Counted from the first letter of the stretch, positions 6,728-16,157 are shown. The stretch is 64,000 nucleotides of DNA from Rifleibacterium sp035352635 (GCA_035352635.1 DAOPYA010000009.1:1-64000); one strand, 5' to 3'. Numbers and translations are program-made. The notes: generated from the sequence alone by a model not told the origin.

Positions 6728-7969
6728 ATGACAACATTTTTACTCAGGTCGCTTGGCTGCAAGGTCAGCCAGTATGACGGTGAACGGGTCGCCGAAAAGC
6801 TTCGTCAAAACGGCTTGATGCCGGTCGAAGACTGCCCGGATATTTTTATTCTCAATGGCTGCTCAGTTACCGGCCGGGCTTCTCAGAAAGTCAGGCAGGC
6901 TCTGCGGGCTGCCCGGCGCAACTGGCCAGGGTGTCGGCTGGTGCTTGCCGGTTGTGAGGCACGCCTGGTTACGCAGCGTCACGAAGAATTGCCAGATGTT
7001 GACTGGCTGCTCAAAGACGGTGAAGCGGCTTCGATAGATGCGATGCTGGCGGCGCTGGGCCTGGATGTAACTTCAGATAGTCGGCCGGCAGGTGGCTCAG
7101 GCCCGGTCAGTGCCAGAACCAGAGCTTTTCTGAAGATTCAGGATGGTTGCAACCAGTTCTGTTCTTATTGCATTGTCGCGCATCTGCGCGGCGCTGAATG
7201 GTCGCGGCCGATCGACCAGGCGGTGGCCGAGGCCCGCGAACTGGTCGGCGAAGGCCATCGCGAACTTGTTTTGACCGGTATTCATATCGGGCATTTCAGG
7301 CCATCACTGCTGCATCTGCTGACGGAACTCGACAAAATCGCCGGTCTTGAGCGCATCAGGCTCAGCTCAATCGAATCGGTTGAAGTAACTGACGCCCTGA
7401 TTGACTGGGTTGCCACTTCCCCAAAGGCCTGTAAGCATTTTCATCTGCCGCTGCAGTCGGGTTGTGATAAAATTCTGGCCGCCATGCGCCGGCCTTATGG
7501 CGTTGCTGATTTTCGCACCGTAGTTGAGCGGATTCGCAGCAGAATGCCTCTGGCAGCGCTGACCACCGATCTGATCGTCGGGTTTCCGGGTGAAACTGAA
7601 GCAGATTTTGCCGAGACCCTCAAATTTTTAGAAGAAATGCGGTTTTCACGTATCCATATTTTTCGGTTTTCGCCCCGGGATGGCACCCCAGCGGCAACTA
7701 TGCCCGACCAGATCGACAATACCACCAAAGCCAGCCGGGCCGACCGGGTTGAAAAGATCTGGCAGAACAGCGCGGCGGCTTATCATGGCTCGTTTGTCGG
7801 CCAACCGCTCGAGATCCTCTGGGAAACCATCGAGAATGATGAATTGTGCGGCTTCTCGCGGGAATATGTGCCCTGCCGCCTTGCCGGCGCCGATGCCGGT
7901 CTGTTGAATCAGCTTAGCCTGGTTACTGGCTGCCGCCTGCACAACGATTTTCTATATGTCAGCCGTTGA
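6728..7969 (+). CDS. mtaB: tRNA (N6-threonylcarbamoyladenosine(37)-C2)-methylthiotransferase MtaB
   Basis: This 413-residue radical-SAM methylthiotransferase carries the three N-terminal cysteines that bind the auxiliary FeS cluster (SLGC at 11, NGCS at 45, AGCEA at 76) and the radical-SAM cluster motif CNQFCSYC (Cys141, 145, 148). A TRAM-like C-terminal part follows. MtaB adds a methylthio group to t6A37 of tRNAs reading ANN codons; the SLGCKVSQYDGE and NGCSVTGRASQKVRQ signatures fit MtaB better than MiaB or RimO. Length is close to the family norm (~430). It has its own promoter and stands outside the toxin island. Confidence 0.92.
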   Translation: MTTFLLRSLGCKVSQYDGERVAEKLRQNGLMPVEDCPDIFILNGCSVTGRASQKVRQALRAARRNWPGCRLVLAGCEARLVTQRHEELPDVDWLLKDGEAASIDAMLAALGLDVTSDSRPAGGSGPVSARTRAFLKIQDGCNQFCSYCIVAHLRGAEWSRPIDQAVAEARELVGEGHRELVLTGIHIGHFRPSLLHLLTELDKIAGLERIRLSSIESVEVTDALIDWVATSPKACKHFHLPLQSGCDKILAAMRRPYGVADFRTVVERIRSRMPLAALTTDLIVGFPGETEADFAETLKFLEEMRFSRIHIFRFSPRDGTPAATMPDQIDNTTKASRADRVEKIWQNSAAAYHGSFVGQPLEILWETIENDELCGFSREYVPCRLAGADAGLLNQLSLVTGCRLHNDFLYVSR

Positions 7970-8113
7970 TCGGTGTTTTGCGGGTTGTCGCCGGTCAGTG
8001 AAAAACCTTTCGATGCATTTGCCGTTGTTGAGGTATACTCAGGCTTAAAAGAGCGACAGCCTGATGCCGCCTTTTGCATAAATTTAAGCTGGATAATCGT
8101 GGAGGAATTTCTG

Positions 8114-9085
8114 ATGTTAAAAAAACTCGTTCTCTGCTGCTTATTTGCAGGTCTGGCATGCTGTCTGTTCGCTGCTGAACCAGAATCTGTCTATATTTCT
8201 GCAACTAATGTGCGCATCAGAGCCACACCCTCGACTGCCGCGCCTGTGGTGGCTACTCTCAAGCTTGGCACCAGTGGTAAAATAGCAGCAAAGACTCCCG
8301 AAAAATTCGACCTGCTCGGCAAGAACGATCACTGGTATCAGATAACCACAGATGAAAAGCAGACTGGCTGGGTCTTTGGCGGGCTTGTTGTTCTTTATAA
8401 TGAACCGGAGCGTTTTCAGAAAGCGATTGAACTGCTGAACAGCCGCCTGAAAATCGAAGACATCAAGGTTGAAGACGCAGCGCAGGCCTATGAATTCGCA
8501 CGAAAAATGAAAGAACTGGCGCCGCATTCACCAGACAAAGCCAGACTCGAGCTGGCTTTTCTTAAAGCGATTGATGCTTCGGTCAATTCTCTCATGCTGA
8601 CTGAAAAAGATACCGGCCCCGGGAAAAAGATCATTGAAGCCAACCCCGGCCTGGTCTATCAGCACGAGTGTGCCGGCCGCTGTTTTGTTAAACCTGAATC
8701 GTACTGGCAGCTATCTGAAAAATACGCAGACCTACCTGAAATGGCTGATGAAATCGCCTGGGAAGCCACAAAACAACCTCAGCAGGGCGAAACTGAGGGC
8801 GACCCCGATATGGTTCTGGCATTTTTTGAAGAATCAACAGCCGTTTACATCGAAAAGTTTCCGTCGGGGCGTTACATTGGTGAAGCATTTGCCCAGGGTT
8901 CAGAGATGTTCAAGTTTATCACCGACACCCTGACTGCTGATTATTTTGCCGCCGACGCCGAGCGCCAGAAGTTTATCGCCAGGCTCGAAAAGCTCGAAAA
9001 GTCAGCCCGCCAGGCCCCGACCTCGCCTGCCCGGGAATCTTATATAAACAACCTGGCTGCGGTGTGCGCCCGCGCCAGTAACTGA
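8114..9085 (+). CDS. Secreted SH3b-domain protein
   Basis: The ATG at 8114 is preceded by GGAGG (8101-8105) and begins a signal peptide (MLKKLVLCCLFAGLACCLFAA); the longer in-frame extension is rejected. The product is 323 residues. Residues ~24-95 form a bacterial SH3 (SH3b) domain: VYISATNVRIRATPSTAAPVV, then WYQITTDEKQTGWVFGG, the usual pattern of periplasmic SH3 modules that bind cell wall or mediate contacts. The remaining ~220 residues are helical and charged, without a recognised domain. It is probably periplasmic; a specific role cannot be read from context. Confidence 0.8.
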   Translation: MLKKLVLCCLFAGLACCLFAAEPESVYISATNVRIRATPSTAAPVVATLKLGTSGKIAAKTPEKFDLLGKNDHWYQITTDEKQTGWVFGGLVVLYNEPERFQKAIELLNSRLKIEDIKVEDAAQAYEFARKMKELAPHSPDKARLELAFLKAIDASVNSLMLTEKDTGPGKKIIEANPGLVYQHECAGRCFVKPESYWQLSEKYADLPEMADEIAWEATKQPQQGETEGDPDMVLAFFEESTAVYIEKFPSGRYIGEAFAQGSEMFKFITDTLTADYFAADAERQKFIARLEKLEKSARQAPTSPARESYINNLAAVCARASN

Positions 9086-9154
9086 TTATTCAACAAACCG
9101 CCGGCTGCATATCTGGCAAACTCTCGTGTTGGCGACCGCTGTGGCGAATCGGTC

Positions 9155-9679
9155 TTATTCTGCCGGCTTGCGAAAAGGCTCTTTGACCAGAGCGAAAAGG
9201 GCATTGGCAACCGATTCTTTGTGCTCAAGCATCAGTAATTTCGCGGCTTTGCCCTCGCCAAAGAACAATGGCCCGAGTTTTTCGGAGTCGGCGTCGATGA
9301 CCAGCCCGAGAACCCGGTCGCCGTGCTCTTTCAATAAGCCTTCGACTTTGCGTAAAAACCTTTCGGCACCATCGTTGCTGAGAATCAGCAGCCGGGAAAC
9401 CCTCGAACCGCGTTGCTCTTTCGACTTTTCATCGACGAGGCCGAGGCCGTGTGCCTGAATTTCGAGACTGCGTTCAATGCCTTCGAAACCTCTAACCAGG
9501 CGCCCGCGCTTGTGTTCGATCTGCAGGGCATTGATAAAATGATCGTTAAAAGGCAGAAAAACAGCGGTGGCGTTTGATTTCTGCCAGAGTTTTCGCTGAT
9601 TGGCGGTCATCAGTTTAAGAATTTCAGCGCCCCGGGGGTCGCTTTCAACCATTCTGGGCAGGCGCAGTTCTGTTTGCAT
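9155..9679 (-). CDS. Conserved-looking cytoplasmic protein of unknown function
   Basis: This 174-residue ORF has a plausible AGGAACCC ribosome binding region before the ATG at 9679. There is no signal peptide or membrane segment. The sequence alternates charged helices with short strands (ATAVFLPFND, RVSRLLILSNDGAERF, RVLGLVIDADSEK), suggesting an alpha/beta fold with a VLGLVIDAD-type strand. I do not recognise a family. It is convergent with the SH3b gene and divergent from the lipoprotein gene at 9875. Codon use resembles its neighbours, so it is probably a real gene. Confidence 0.6.
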   Translation of the reverse strand: MQTELRLPRMVESDPRGAEILKLMTANQRKLWQKSNATAVFLPFNDHFINALQIEHKRGRLVRGFEGIERSLEIQAHGLGLVDEKSKEQRGSRVSRLLILSNDGAERFLRKVEGLLKEHGDRVLGLVIDADSEKLGPLFFGEGKAAKLLMLEHKESVANALFALVKEPFRKPAE

Positions 9680-9795
9680 GCTGGGTTCCTTTTATAAACT
9701 TTTCTTTGATGATAGCAGAAAAATTTGCTTCGGACTCTTTTATTAACGCTGAAAAAGTACTACCATAAAAACCTGCCCTCGTGCCCGAAAACTTT

Positions 9796-9814
9796 GCCGG
9801 CAGATTTTGCCGGC
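9796..9814. other. Inverted repeat between divergent genes
   Basis: GCCGGCA at 9796-9802 and TGCCGGC at 9808-9814 form a 7-bp stem with a five-base loop, followed by CCTTTTG. It lies in the divergent intergenic region, where a terminator is not expected, so it may be a regulator site or a leader hairpin of the lipoprotein mRNA. Confidence 0.35.
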
Positions 9815-9874
9815 CTTTTGAGCCCTTCTGAGCCTGCCCGTCTGGCATTGCCATCTGAAAACCGGATAATTACA

Positions 9875-10930
9875 ATGAAAAAATTGGTAAAAAAATTAGT
9901 CAATGTGCTGCTGATGCTTGCCCTGATTGCCTTGAGTGGCTGTTCCATACCCGGTTCCACCGGGACCCCGGTCGAAGACGATTCGGTGACGATCAGGGGC
10001 ACGGTCAACGCCCCTGAAGTTCAAGCCCCTGGCATGCTGGCCGCGATTGGCGATGCGAATTCCCCAACGGCCTTCGCCAGTTTTTTTGCCAGCTCAAGCT
10101 GCCGTATCAATGGTCACGCAGTGGCGTTTTCGTTGAGCAGTGCGACCCGCGAACTGATGATCGAAAAAATCCCACCGGCGGCGGCTTATAACGTTGAACT
10201 GCAATGCGGCAATCTCGCTCTCAGATCTTTCGCCCCCGGCAATGGCCGAAACGTTTCGCTGCCGCTGGGTATGTCGCTGCGCAGCACCGCCGACTGGCAT
10301 CTGCGCGATGCCCTGGCGAGCTCAGCCAATATTGCAATTGACCAGCTCACCGACTACAGCATTAAAACTACGCTCGTCGATGCGCTGTCGGCCTCGCTTC
10401 AGAGCGAACTGAAGAAGGCCGGGGCCTCTTCGCTTTCTTATAAAAACCTGCTGAAAACTGGTGTCAGCGGCGCGGTGGCCGGCAAAGAACTTGCTGAGTG
10501 CCTGACCAGGTCTGGCAACGCCTTTGTATTCAACGGCACCTGGTCTGGCAAAGTGTATTATTATGCCAGCAACGCGGCTGGCAAGGCGGTGCTTGCCGTT
10601 CAGGCCGTGGCAAACCTCACCTGCACGCAGTCGGGCAGCACTGTTAGCGGTTCATGCAGCATTACGCCAACCGCTGTGGTGCCGCTCGTTGAAAAACCCG
10701 GCATTTCTGACCCCTCGAAGACCGCCTTTGCCTTCTCTGGAGCGGCGGCTGCCTCGTATCTGACCTTTGTGCGCAAGGGTTCGCTCGGGCCGCTGGCGGG
10801 CAAAACTCTTGACCGCTGGCTGGTTTTTCCGGTGCGTGGCGGTCTGGCGGTCAAAGCCGAAAACCTCGATACCAGCTATTTTACAGGGTTGACAACCCGG
10901 CCGGGCGAGTTTCTGTTGCAGAAGCAATAG
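9875..10930 (+). CDS. Lipoprotein of unknown function
   Basis: The start at ATG 9875 gives a lipoprotein signal: MKKLVKKLVNVLLMLALIA followed by the lipobox LSGC near residue 24. The mature 351-residue precursor is Ala/Ser-rich, with paired cysteines (SSCRINGHAV, VELQCGNLAL, LTCTQSGSTVSGSCS) that may form disulfides. The segment FVFNGTWSGKVYYYAS...CTQSGSTVSGSCSIT looks like a beta-rich module. The upstream in-frame extension from 9725 lacks a signal sequence and is rejected. It is followed by a beta-barrel gene and may work with it at the outer membrane. Confidence 0.75.
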   Translation: MKKLVKKLVNVLLMLALIALSGCSIPGSTGTPVEDDSVTIRGTVNAPEVQAPGMLAAIGDANSPTAFASFFASSSCRINGHAVAFSLSSATRELMIEKIPPAAAYNVELQCGNLALRSFAPGNGRNVSLPLGMSLRSTADWHLRDALASSANIAIDQLTDYSIKTTLVDALSASLQSELKKAGASSLSYKNLLKTGVSGAVAGKELAECLTRSGNAFVFNGTWSGKVYYYASNAAGKAVLAVQAVANLTCTQSGSTVSGSCSITPTAVVPLVEKPGISDPSKTAFAFSGAAAASYLTFVRKGSLGPLAGKTLDRWLVFPVRGGLAVKAENLDTSYFTGLTTRPGEFLLQKQ

Positions 10931-11034
10931 AGTTCTCTTCGTCTCTACGGTTTTGCCTGTTTTTTTCCGATAAGTAACTTGAAGACTCGAACCAGGAAAA
11001 AAACATCAACAGAAGGCGAACAATTCTCTGGTTA

Positions 11035-12162
11035 ATGCTGCTTGCGGCATGGCTGCTGCCTGCTGCCGGTTCGTTATTTGCCTCGACCCGGCCAGAGGGA
11101 AGCCTGATGCCCGTGCCCTTCGTCGAGCGCGAAGAGTCGAATACAGATACGCCTTTTGGGCCTTATCGCGAGAAGTCTGCGCAGCGTTTCGTCTACACCC
11201 GCAAGACCGAAAACCTCGTTACTGAAATGAATTTCCGGCATGTTCTTTATAAGGATCTTAACGGAACAGCACCTGAGATGAACTGCCTGCATCAGTTTTC
11301 GTTCAAGGGCTATAATATGTCAAGCCCTCTTGAATTCAAGGCCGGCCGTATTGTGACCGGCAACAACCTTCTTCAGACCGTCGATGGTGTCTCGTGGTTT
11401 TATCCATCGGGCAATCGGCTGAAAACCACCGTAGATTTTGGCCGTATCGCGCCGATCGACATGAAAGGCTCTGCCGGCCAGCCTTCGTTTGCCGAAGGGC
11501 GCCTGCATTATTCCTTCAATGACAACGCCTATATGGCGATTAAGTCGGTTAAGCAGTTCGATGATGCCTTTAACGGGGCGATGCTTGGCTATAATGCTGA
11601 TGAATTCAGGGTCAGCGGTGAGTATCTCAATGGCGGCGCTACTGATACGCTGCACCTGGGGTTGCAGTATTTTGAGGCACGCCGTTTCGATCTGACTTCT
11701 GATTATCGGCTGTTTATGAATGACACAACCGACTCTGGCAATATGCGGCACAGTGTGGGTCTTGAGAGCGGGCAACTTTATGTTGAGGGTGGCATCGGCA
11801 GCCAGTTCTGGTTCAATGGCCCCGAGAAGCCCGATTGCTGGTTTTATGATGGCAATGTAACTTTTACTTCAAAAAAACGTGACAACGCCAGTCTCGGCTA
11901 CCTGGTCGAAACCGATAACGCCTCGACGAGTCGAACCATTTATGGTCGTGCCGAGCGGCGCATTTCGCACAAGACCACTTTTGGCATCGGCGTCGAAGAC
12001 ACCCGCTTCGAAAAAAGCGGTGGCACGGTGCAAAATCTCGAAGGCCGCCTGAATCGCCGTGTTCAATGGGGCTGGGTTGAATTGTCGGGTGCCGTAATCA
12101 CTGGCGGTGGCGATTCTGACCTGCAAAAAGACATTCGCCTGCGTGCCGGCTACGAATTTTAA
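11035..12162 (+). CDS. Predicted outer-membrane beta-barrel protein
   Basis: The first ATG (11035) gives 375 residues. The sequence is built of amphipathic strands ending in aromatic residues (RLHYSFNDNAYMAIKSV, FRVSGEYLNGG, TLHLGLQYFEARRF, IRLRAGYEF), and the C-terminus ends in Phe, as in outer-membrane barrels. The start is odd: ATG 11035 gives a signal sequence with no positive n-region, while the same frame upstream encodes INRRRTILWL, a perfect n-region, but without ATG, GTG or TTG. A non-AUG start (ATC near 11005 behind AGGA, or ATT) or a sequence error is possible. Confidence 0.7.
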   Translation: MLLAAWLLPAAGSLFASTRPEGSLMPVPFVEREESNTDTPFGPYREKSAQRFVYTRKTENLVTEMNFRHVLYKDLNGTAPEMNCLHQFSFKGYNMSSPLEFKAGRIVTGNNLLQTVDGVSWFYPSGNRLKTTVDFGRIAPIDMKGSAGQPSFAEGRLHYSFNDNAYMAIKSVKQFDDAFNGAMLGYNADEFRVSGEYLNGGATDTLHLGLQYFEARRFDLTSDYRLFMNDTTDSGNMRHSVGLESGQLYVEGGIGSQFWFNGPEKPDCWFYDGNVTFTSKKRDNASLGYLVETDNASTSRTIYGRAERRISHKTTFGIGVEDTRFEKSGGTVQNLEGRLNRRVQWGWVELSGAVITGGGDSDLQKDIRLRAGYEF

Positions 12163-12351
12163 CAAAATTTTCAGGCTTCCCGCATCGCAATTTTATTATA
12201 GAGGGTTCTAACGACTCCATCACAAAGAATGCCCATCTAAGTATTACTCAACTTGCAAATTCATTACCATGACAGATTTGTAGACCATTAAGATTTGACC
12301 GGGAATTGCTGCTTTTCTCAAGCAGAGACGGCGGGTGGCTCAAATATCTGT

Positions 12352-12357
12352 TATAAT
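12352..12357 (+). promoter_or_regulatory. Probable -10 element of the HMGR-fusion operon
   Basis: TATAAT at 12352-12357 lies 31 bases before the start of the fusion gene. No good -35 hexamer is at the right distance, so an activator may be needed. GAGGAG at 12377-12382 is the ribosome binding site for ATG 12389. No gene is visible in the 226 bases before it. Confidence 0.45.
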
Positions 12358-12388
12358 TCTTCTCATATTGAAAAATGAGGAGTAACTG

Positions 12389-15300
12389 ATGTTTGGTGAT
12401 ACCCTGAAAATCACACTGACCTCTGAATTCGCTAGCAAAGACGCCATCATTTCTGATGATGCGCACGGCAAATGCGACCGGCTGACCTATCAGCAGTTGA
12501 CCGATGAGGTGGCCACCATTGCCGGCATGATCAGGGAGGCCGGTATCGCCGCCGGTGAGCGGGTTATATTTGTCAGCGAAAATCATTTGTACTGGCTGCC
12601 GATTTTTCTTGGTATCACTAATGCCGGTGCCATCGCGGTTCCGATTGATGGAAATTGCGCCGTTGAGCGTTTTCATGCCGTCGTTACCGACTGCCGGCCG
12701 GCCGGGGTAATCATTTCGCGCAAGTTTGAGAAGCGTTTTGCTGAATTCATGCTTTCTGGTTGCGAAGTCAGGGCGACGATCAACCTGTATTTCGACCTTT
12801 TCGTCTTCAGCAACGTTTCTGAGACGGCAGTTGCCGCGATTGAACCTAAGGCTGATGATACTGCCGCGATTATCTACACCTCTGGCACCACCGGTAAGCC
12901 CAAGGGCATCATGCTCAGCCACCGGGCCATCGTTGAATCAATCAAGCTCGGGCTGGTAATTTCGGGTTACAAGACCGAAGAACGCATGCTGGCGCTCTTG
13001 CCATTCACCCATGTTTTTGCCCTGATCGATTCGGGGCTGGTGATGCTTGGCTGCCATTCGTCGCTGGTGGTCTGCAACAGCTTCAACCCGGGCGAAATCA
13101 TGCAGGTGCTCATGAAACACCGTGCCACCTATGTGCTGGCGGTACCGCGTCTCGCTGAACTGATGGCCATGGGGTTGATGCAGGCACCCGATATCAAGCT
13201 GCCTGGTTTGACCATGATTATCGGAGGGGCCTCGCCTCGCCCTGAAGTCATGCAATTATTGATCGCCCGTGGCATCAAGACTTTTCAGGGGTTCGGCATG
13301 ACCGAAACGGCTGCTGGGGTGCTGATTGGCCACGATTGCCCGATTGAGTCGGTTGGTCGGCCCCAATGTGGCGTAAGTGTCAGAATCAACGAACCGGTTA
13401 ACGGAATCGGTGAATTGCTGATTGCCAGCCCGACCTTATTCTCGGGGGTTTTTGGTCAGCCTGGGCGTGATGAAACCATGTTTATAGACGGTTTTTTCAA
13501 AACCGGTGACCTGGCGCAGATGGATGCGGGTGGCAATGTTTATATCAAAGGCCGGGCCAAAGAAGTTATTATCTCGGCTTCAGGGTTGAATGTTTACCCT
13601 GATGAGCTTGAGCTGCGTCTCGGCGCTCTGCCTTATGCTGAAGAATACGTGATTTTCGGTTACTGCGCCGAAGGCCTGGAACTGCCAGCCCTGGCACTGC
13701 AGCGCCGCAATGAATTTTTTAAAGACCGCAGTGTCGGCAAGGTGCGTGATTTTGTCGAAGAAGATATTCGTCAGCGCACGGTCAACTGGCCGACCGCCGA
13801 GAAGATTCGCAAGATTTTTATCGTTGATCAGCCGTTGCCGCGTTCGGCGAGCGCCAAGATCAAACGCTTTGAGGTTGCGGCCATGTTTTGCTCTGAGGCA
13901 GCGCCGGTCAAGGCTCAGCCCGAAGAACGGGGCAATGTTCAGCTTGATGCCAAACTCTTTGAAATGTTTCGTTCTGAAGTAGCGGCTTTTTTGAATGTCG
14001 AACCCGGCAAAATCAATCTCAGCACCAGGCTTGATGAATTCATGATGCTAGATTCGCTCGGGGTGATTGCTCTGATGATCAGACTCGAGAAACGGTTCAC
14101 CATCTCTTTTCGAGAGTTGCTGGGCAGCTCGGTGACGACTTTCTCAGAGGTTTTTTCGTATCTGGCAAAGAGAGTCGATGGCGAAAAGCGCGAACTGGTT
14201 CAATCTTCAGAAGCCCCCGGTGGCAGTTTACCGCCGTTGCTTGATTTTTCTGAAGCAGCGGTCGAGCGCCGCCAGCAGTTTATTCGCGATCTGACCGGCA
14301 ATTCTGAATTCAGACTGCCCGTTGCCCCGGCGGTCGATGACTATGCCGGTAATATCGAGGGTCTGGTGGGTTTTGCCATGCTGCCGGTCGGTATCTGTGG
14401 GCCGCTTAAAGTGGTAGGCCAGAAGGCTGTGGGCGATTTTTATCTGCCACTCGCTACCACCGAAGGGGCTCTGGTGTCTTCGGTGGCCCGGGGTTGCCAG
14501 GTTATCACGCTTTCGGGCGGTGCCGAAGTCAGACTGGTTAATGACAGTGTCGTCAGAACGCCGGTTTTTGTTCTTGACTCGCTCGCTGAGCAGGAAAAGT
14601 TCTCTCACTGGATAGAAAACAATTTTTCGCGGATCAAGCAGGAAGCTGAAAAGACTACCAGGCACGGTAAACTCAAAGAAATAGAGCTTTTTCCCATCGG
14701 CTGCCAGTTGATTCTGCGCTTCAGCTTCTCGACCGGCGATGCTTCAGGGCAGAATATGACAACCATCGCGACCCGGGGCGCCGTTGATTATATTCTCAAG
14801 TATTATAACGGCCGCATCGATGACTGGTTTCTTGAATCGAACCTGTCGGGTGACAAGAAGATCAACAGCATTAACTTTACCGGCAATCGCGGCAAAAAGA
14901 TGGTGGCGGCCTGCACGATACCGGCTTCGCTGGTTAAACAGGTGCTGCACACCACCCCCGAACGCATGTGCCGCCTGGCCGACCTCTCGATGGTGACTTC
15001 AATTCAGTCGCACTCATTTGGTGTGCAGGCGCATTACGCGAACACTCTGGCGGCGGTTTATATTGCCACCGGCCAGGACCCGGCCTGCGTAGCAGAGTCG
15101 GCGGCTGGCATTACCTATCTGCAGATGCGTGACGGCAATCTGCATATCAGCGTTACCCTGCCCGGCATAATGGTTGGTACAGTGGGGGGCGGCACCCGGT
15201 TGCCCACCCAGAAGAGTTGCCTTGACCTGATGCAGTGTGCCGGCTCGGGCAACTCGCAGAAATTCGCCGAAATTCTCGCGGTTGGCGTTCTGGCCGGCGA

Positions 15301-15397
15301 AATTTCGATCATCGGGGCCATGGCGGCCGATGAATTCACAGATGCGCACGCCCGATACGGTCGGGCCGGTGGTTTGAGCACTGGAGCGAAAAGCTGA
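12389..15397 (+). CDS. Trifunctional fusion: AMP-ligase / acyl-carrier protein / class I HMG-CoA reductase
   Basis: One uninterrupted 1002-residue frame carries three domains. Residues ~1-510 are an ANL-family adenylating ligase: P-loop YTSGTTGKPKG at 163-173, FQGFGMTE, FFKTGDLA, and the catalytic A10 Lys490 in SASAKIKR. Residues ~525-600 form an acyl-carrier-like domain with the phosphopantetheine serine in LDSL (Ser556). Residues ~610-1002 form a class I HMG-CoA reductase with the whole catalytic set: Glu692 in ATTEGAL, GDASGQNM at 783-790, Lys823/824 in SGDKKINSINF, Asp897 in GQDPA, His987 in DAHARYG, plus the NADPH loop GTVGGGT (930-936). I infer that the ligase loads an acid on the carrier and the reductase turns a thioester into an alcohol. 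Confidence 0.9.
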   Translation: MFGDTLKITLTSEFASKDAIISDDAHGKCDRLTYQQLTDEVATIAGMIREAGIAAGERVIFVSENHLYWLPIFLGITNAGAIAVPIDGNCAVERFHAVVTDCRPAGVIISRKFEKRFAEFMLSGCEVRATINLYFDLFVFSNVSETAVAAIEPKADDTAAIIYTSGTTGKPKGIMLSHRAIVESIKLGLVISGYKTEERMLALLPFTHVFALIDSGLVMLGCHSSLVVCNSFNPGEIMQVLMKHRATYVLAVPRLAELMAMGLMQAPDIKLPGLTMIIGGASPRPEVMQLLIARGIKTFQGFGMTETAAGVLIGHDCPIESVGRPQCGVSVRINEPVNGIGELLIASPTLFSGVFGQPGRDETMFIDGFFKTGDLAQMDAGGNVYIKGRAKEVIISASGLNVYPDELELRLGALPYAEEYVIFGYCAEGLELPALALQRRNEFFKDRSVGKVRDFVEEDIRQRTVNWPTAEKIRKIFIVDQPLPRSASAKIKRFEVAAMFCSEAAPVKAQPEERGNVQLDAKLFEMFRSEVAAFLNVEPGKINLSTRLDEFMMLDSLGVIALMIRLEKRFTISFRELLGSSVTTFSEVFSYLAKRVDGEKRELVQSSEAPGGSLPPLLDFSEAAVERRQQFIRDLTGNSEFRLPVAPAVDDYAGNIEGLVGFAMLPVGICGPLKVVGQKAVGDFYLPLATTEGALVSSVARGCQVITLSGGAEVRLVNDSVVRTPVFVLDSLAEQEKFSHWIENNFSRIKQEAEKTTRHGKLKEIELFPIGCQLILRFSFSTGDASGQNMTTIATRGAVDYILKYYNGRIDDWFLESNLSGDKKINSINFTGNRGKKMVAACTIPASLVKQVLHTTPERMCRLADLSMVTSIQSHSFGVQAHYANTLAAVYIATGQDPACVAESAAGITYLQMRDGNLHISVTLPGIMVGTVGGGTRLPTQKSCLDLMQCAGSGNSQKFAEILAVGVLAGEISIIGAMAADEFTDAHARYGRAGGLSTGAKS

Positions 15398-15398
15398 T

Positions 15399-16157
15399 AT
15401 GAAAACGATTTTTGTGACTTCTGACGTTACCTATGTTAAAGATAACTATCTGTCGGTCATTGACCGGGTCACCGACCGGGGCAATCTGCCGGCCGGCATT
15501 ACCGCGGCCGGAGCCGTAATGATCAAGGTGCCCGAGAAGATACTTCTGAAAAATATTTTCGGGTTGCTGGCCATCGGTGCCCCGGGGTTCAGCTTTACCC
15601 TGTTGCGCAATATGCTGCAGTCGCGGTTAAACGACCCGCGGGTCAAGCTTCTCAACGAAAGGGGCGTCAGGCTCTTTCGCACCAAGACGGTTAACAGTCA
15701 GGCCGCGCTTGAATTTATCGGCGGTCTGGCCCCTGACCTGATAGTCAATATGCGTACCCGCAACATTTTTCGTAAGCCCGTGCTCGATCTGCCCAAAATC
15801 GGTTGTATTAACATTCATCATGGGCTGCTGCCTGACAATCGCGGCACCATGTGTGACCTGTGGGCCTGGGTCGAAGGCCGGCCCGTAGGTTTCTCAGTGC
15901 ACTGGATGAACGAAAAGATTGACGACGGGGCGATTATCGAACGCTGCGAAGTCGATACCAGTGGCTGCCGATCTTATATTGAGATTCCGTATCGTTCAAG
16001 TCAACTAGAGGCGCCCTGCCTGCTGAGCTGCCTTGAGCGTATCCGTCGGCACGGGCGTAATATCGGTTTTCCTAATGTTACGGTTAAAGAAAACTACACC
16101 CGCACTCCATCGCCTGCAAAAATAGCCGAGATTCGCCGACGCGGTCTGAGACTGTAA
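15399..16157 (+). CDS. Formyltransferase-fold enzyme
   Basis: This 252-residue protein starts one base after the fusion stop. Residues ~115-195 carry the formyltransferase active-site pattern: GCINIHHGLLPDNRG (Asn and His as in the N-x-H-SLLP-x-x-RG motif) and the catalytic Asp in EKIDDGAII. Such enzymes use 10-formyl-tetrahydrofolate to formylate an amine (methionyl-tRNA, purine ribonucleotides, amino sugars). The N-terminal ~90 residues diverge from Fmt, ArnA and PurN, and there is no Fmt C-terminal domain. In this cluster it may formylate, or transfer another one-carbon group to, an amine on the product. Confidence 0.8.
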   Translation: MKTIFVTSDVTYVKDNYLSVIDRVTDRGNLPAGITAAGAVMIKVPEKILLKNIFGLLAIGAPGFSFTLLRNMLQSRLNDPRVKLLNERGVRLFRTKTVNSQAALEFIGGLAPDLIVNMRTRNIFRKPVLDLPKIGCINIHHGLLPDNRGTMCDLWAWVEGRPVGFSVHWMNEKIDDGAIIERCEVDTSGCRSYIEIPYRSSQLEAPCLLSCLERIRRHGRNIGFPNVTVKENYTRTPSPAKIAEIRRRGLRL

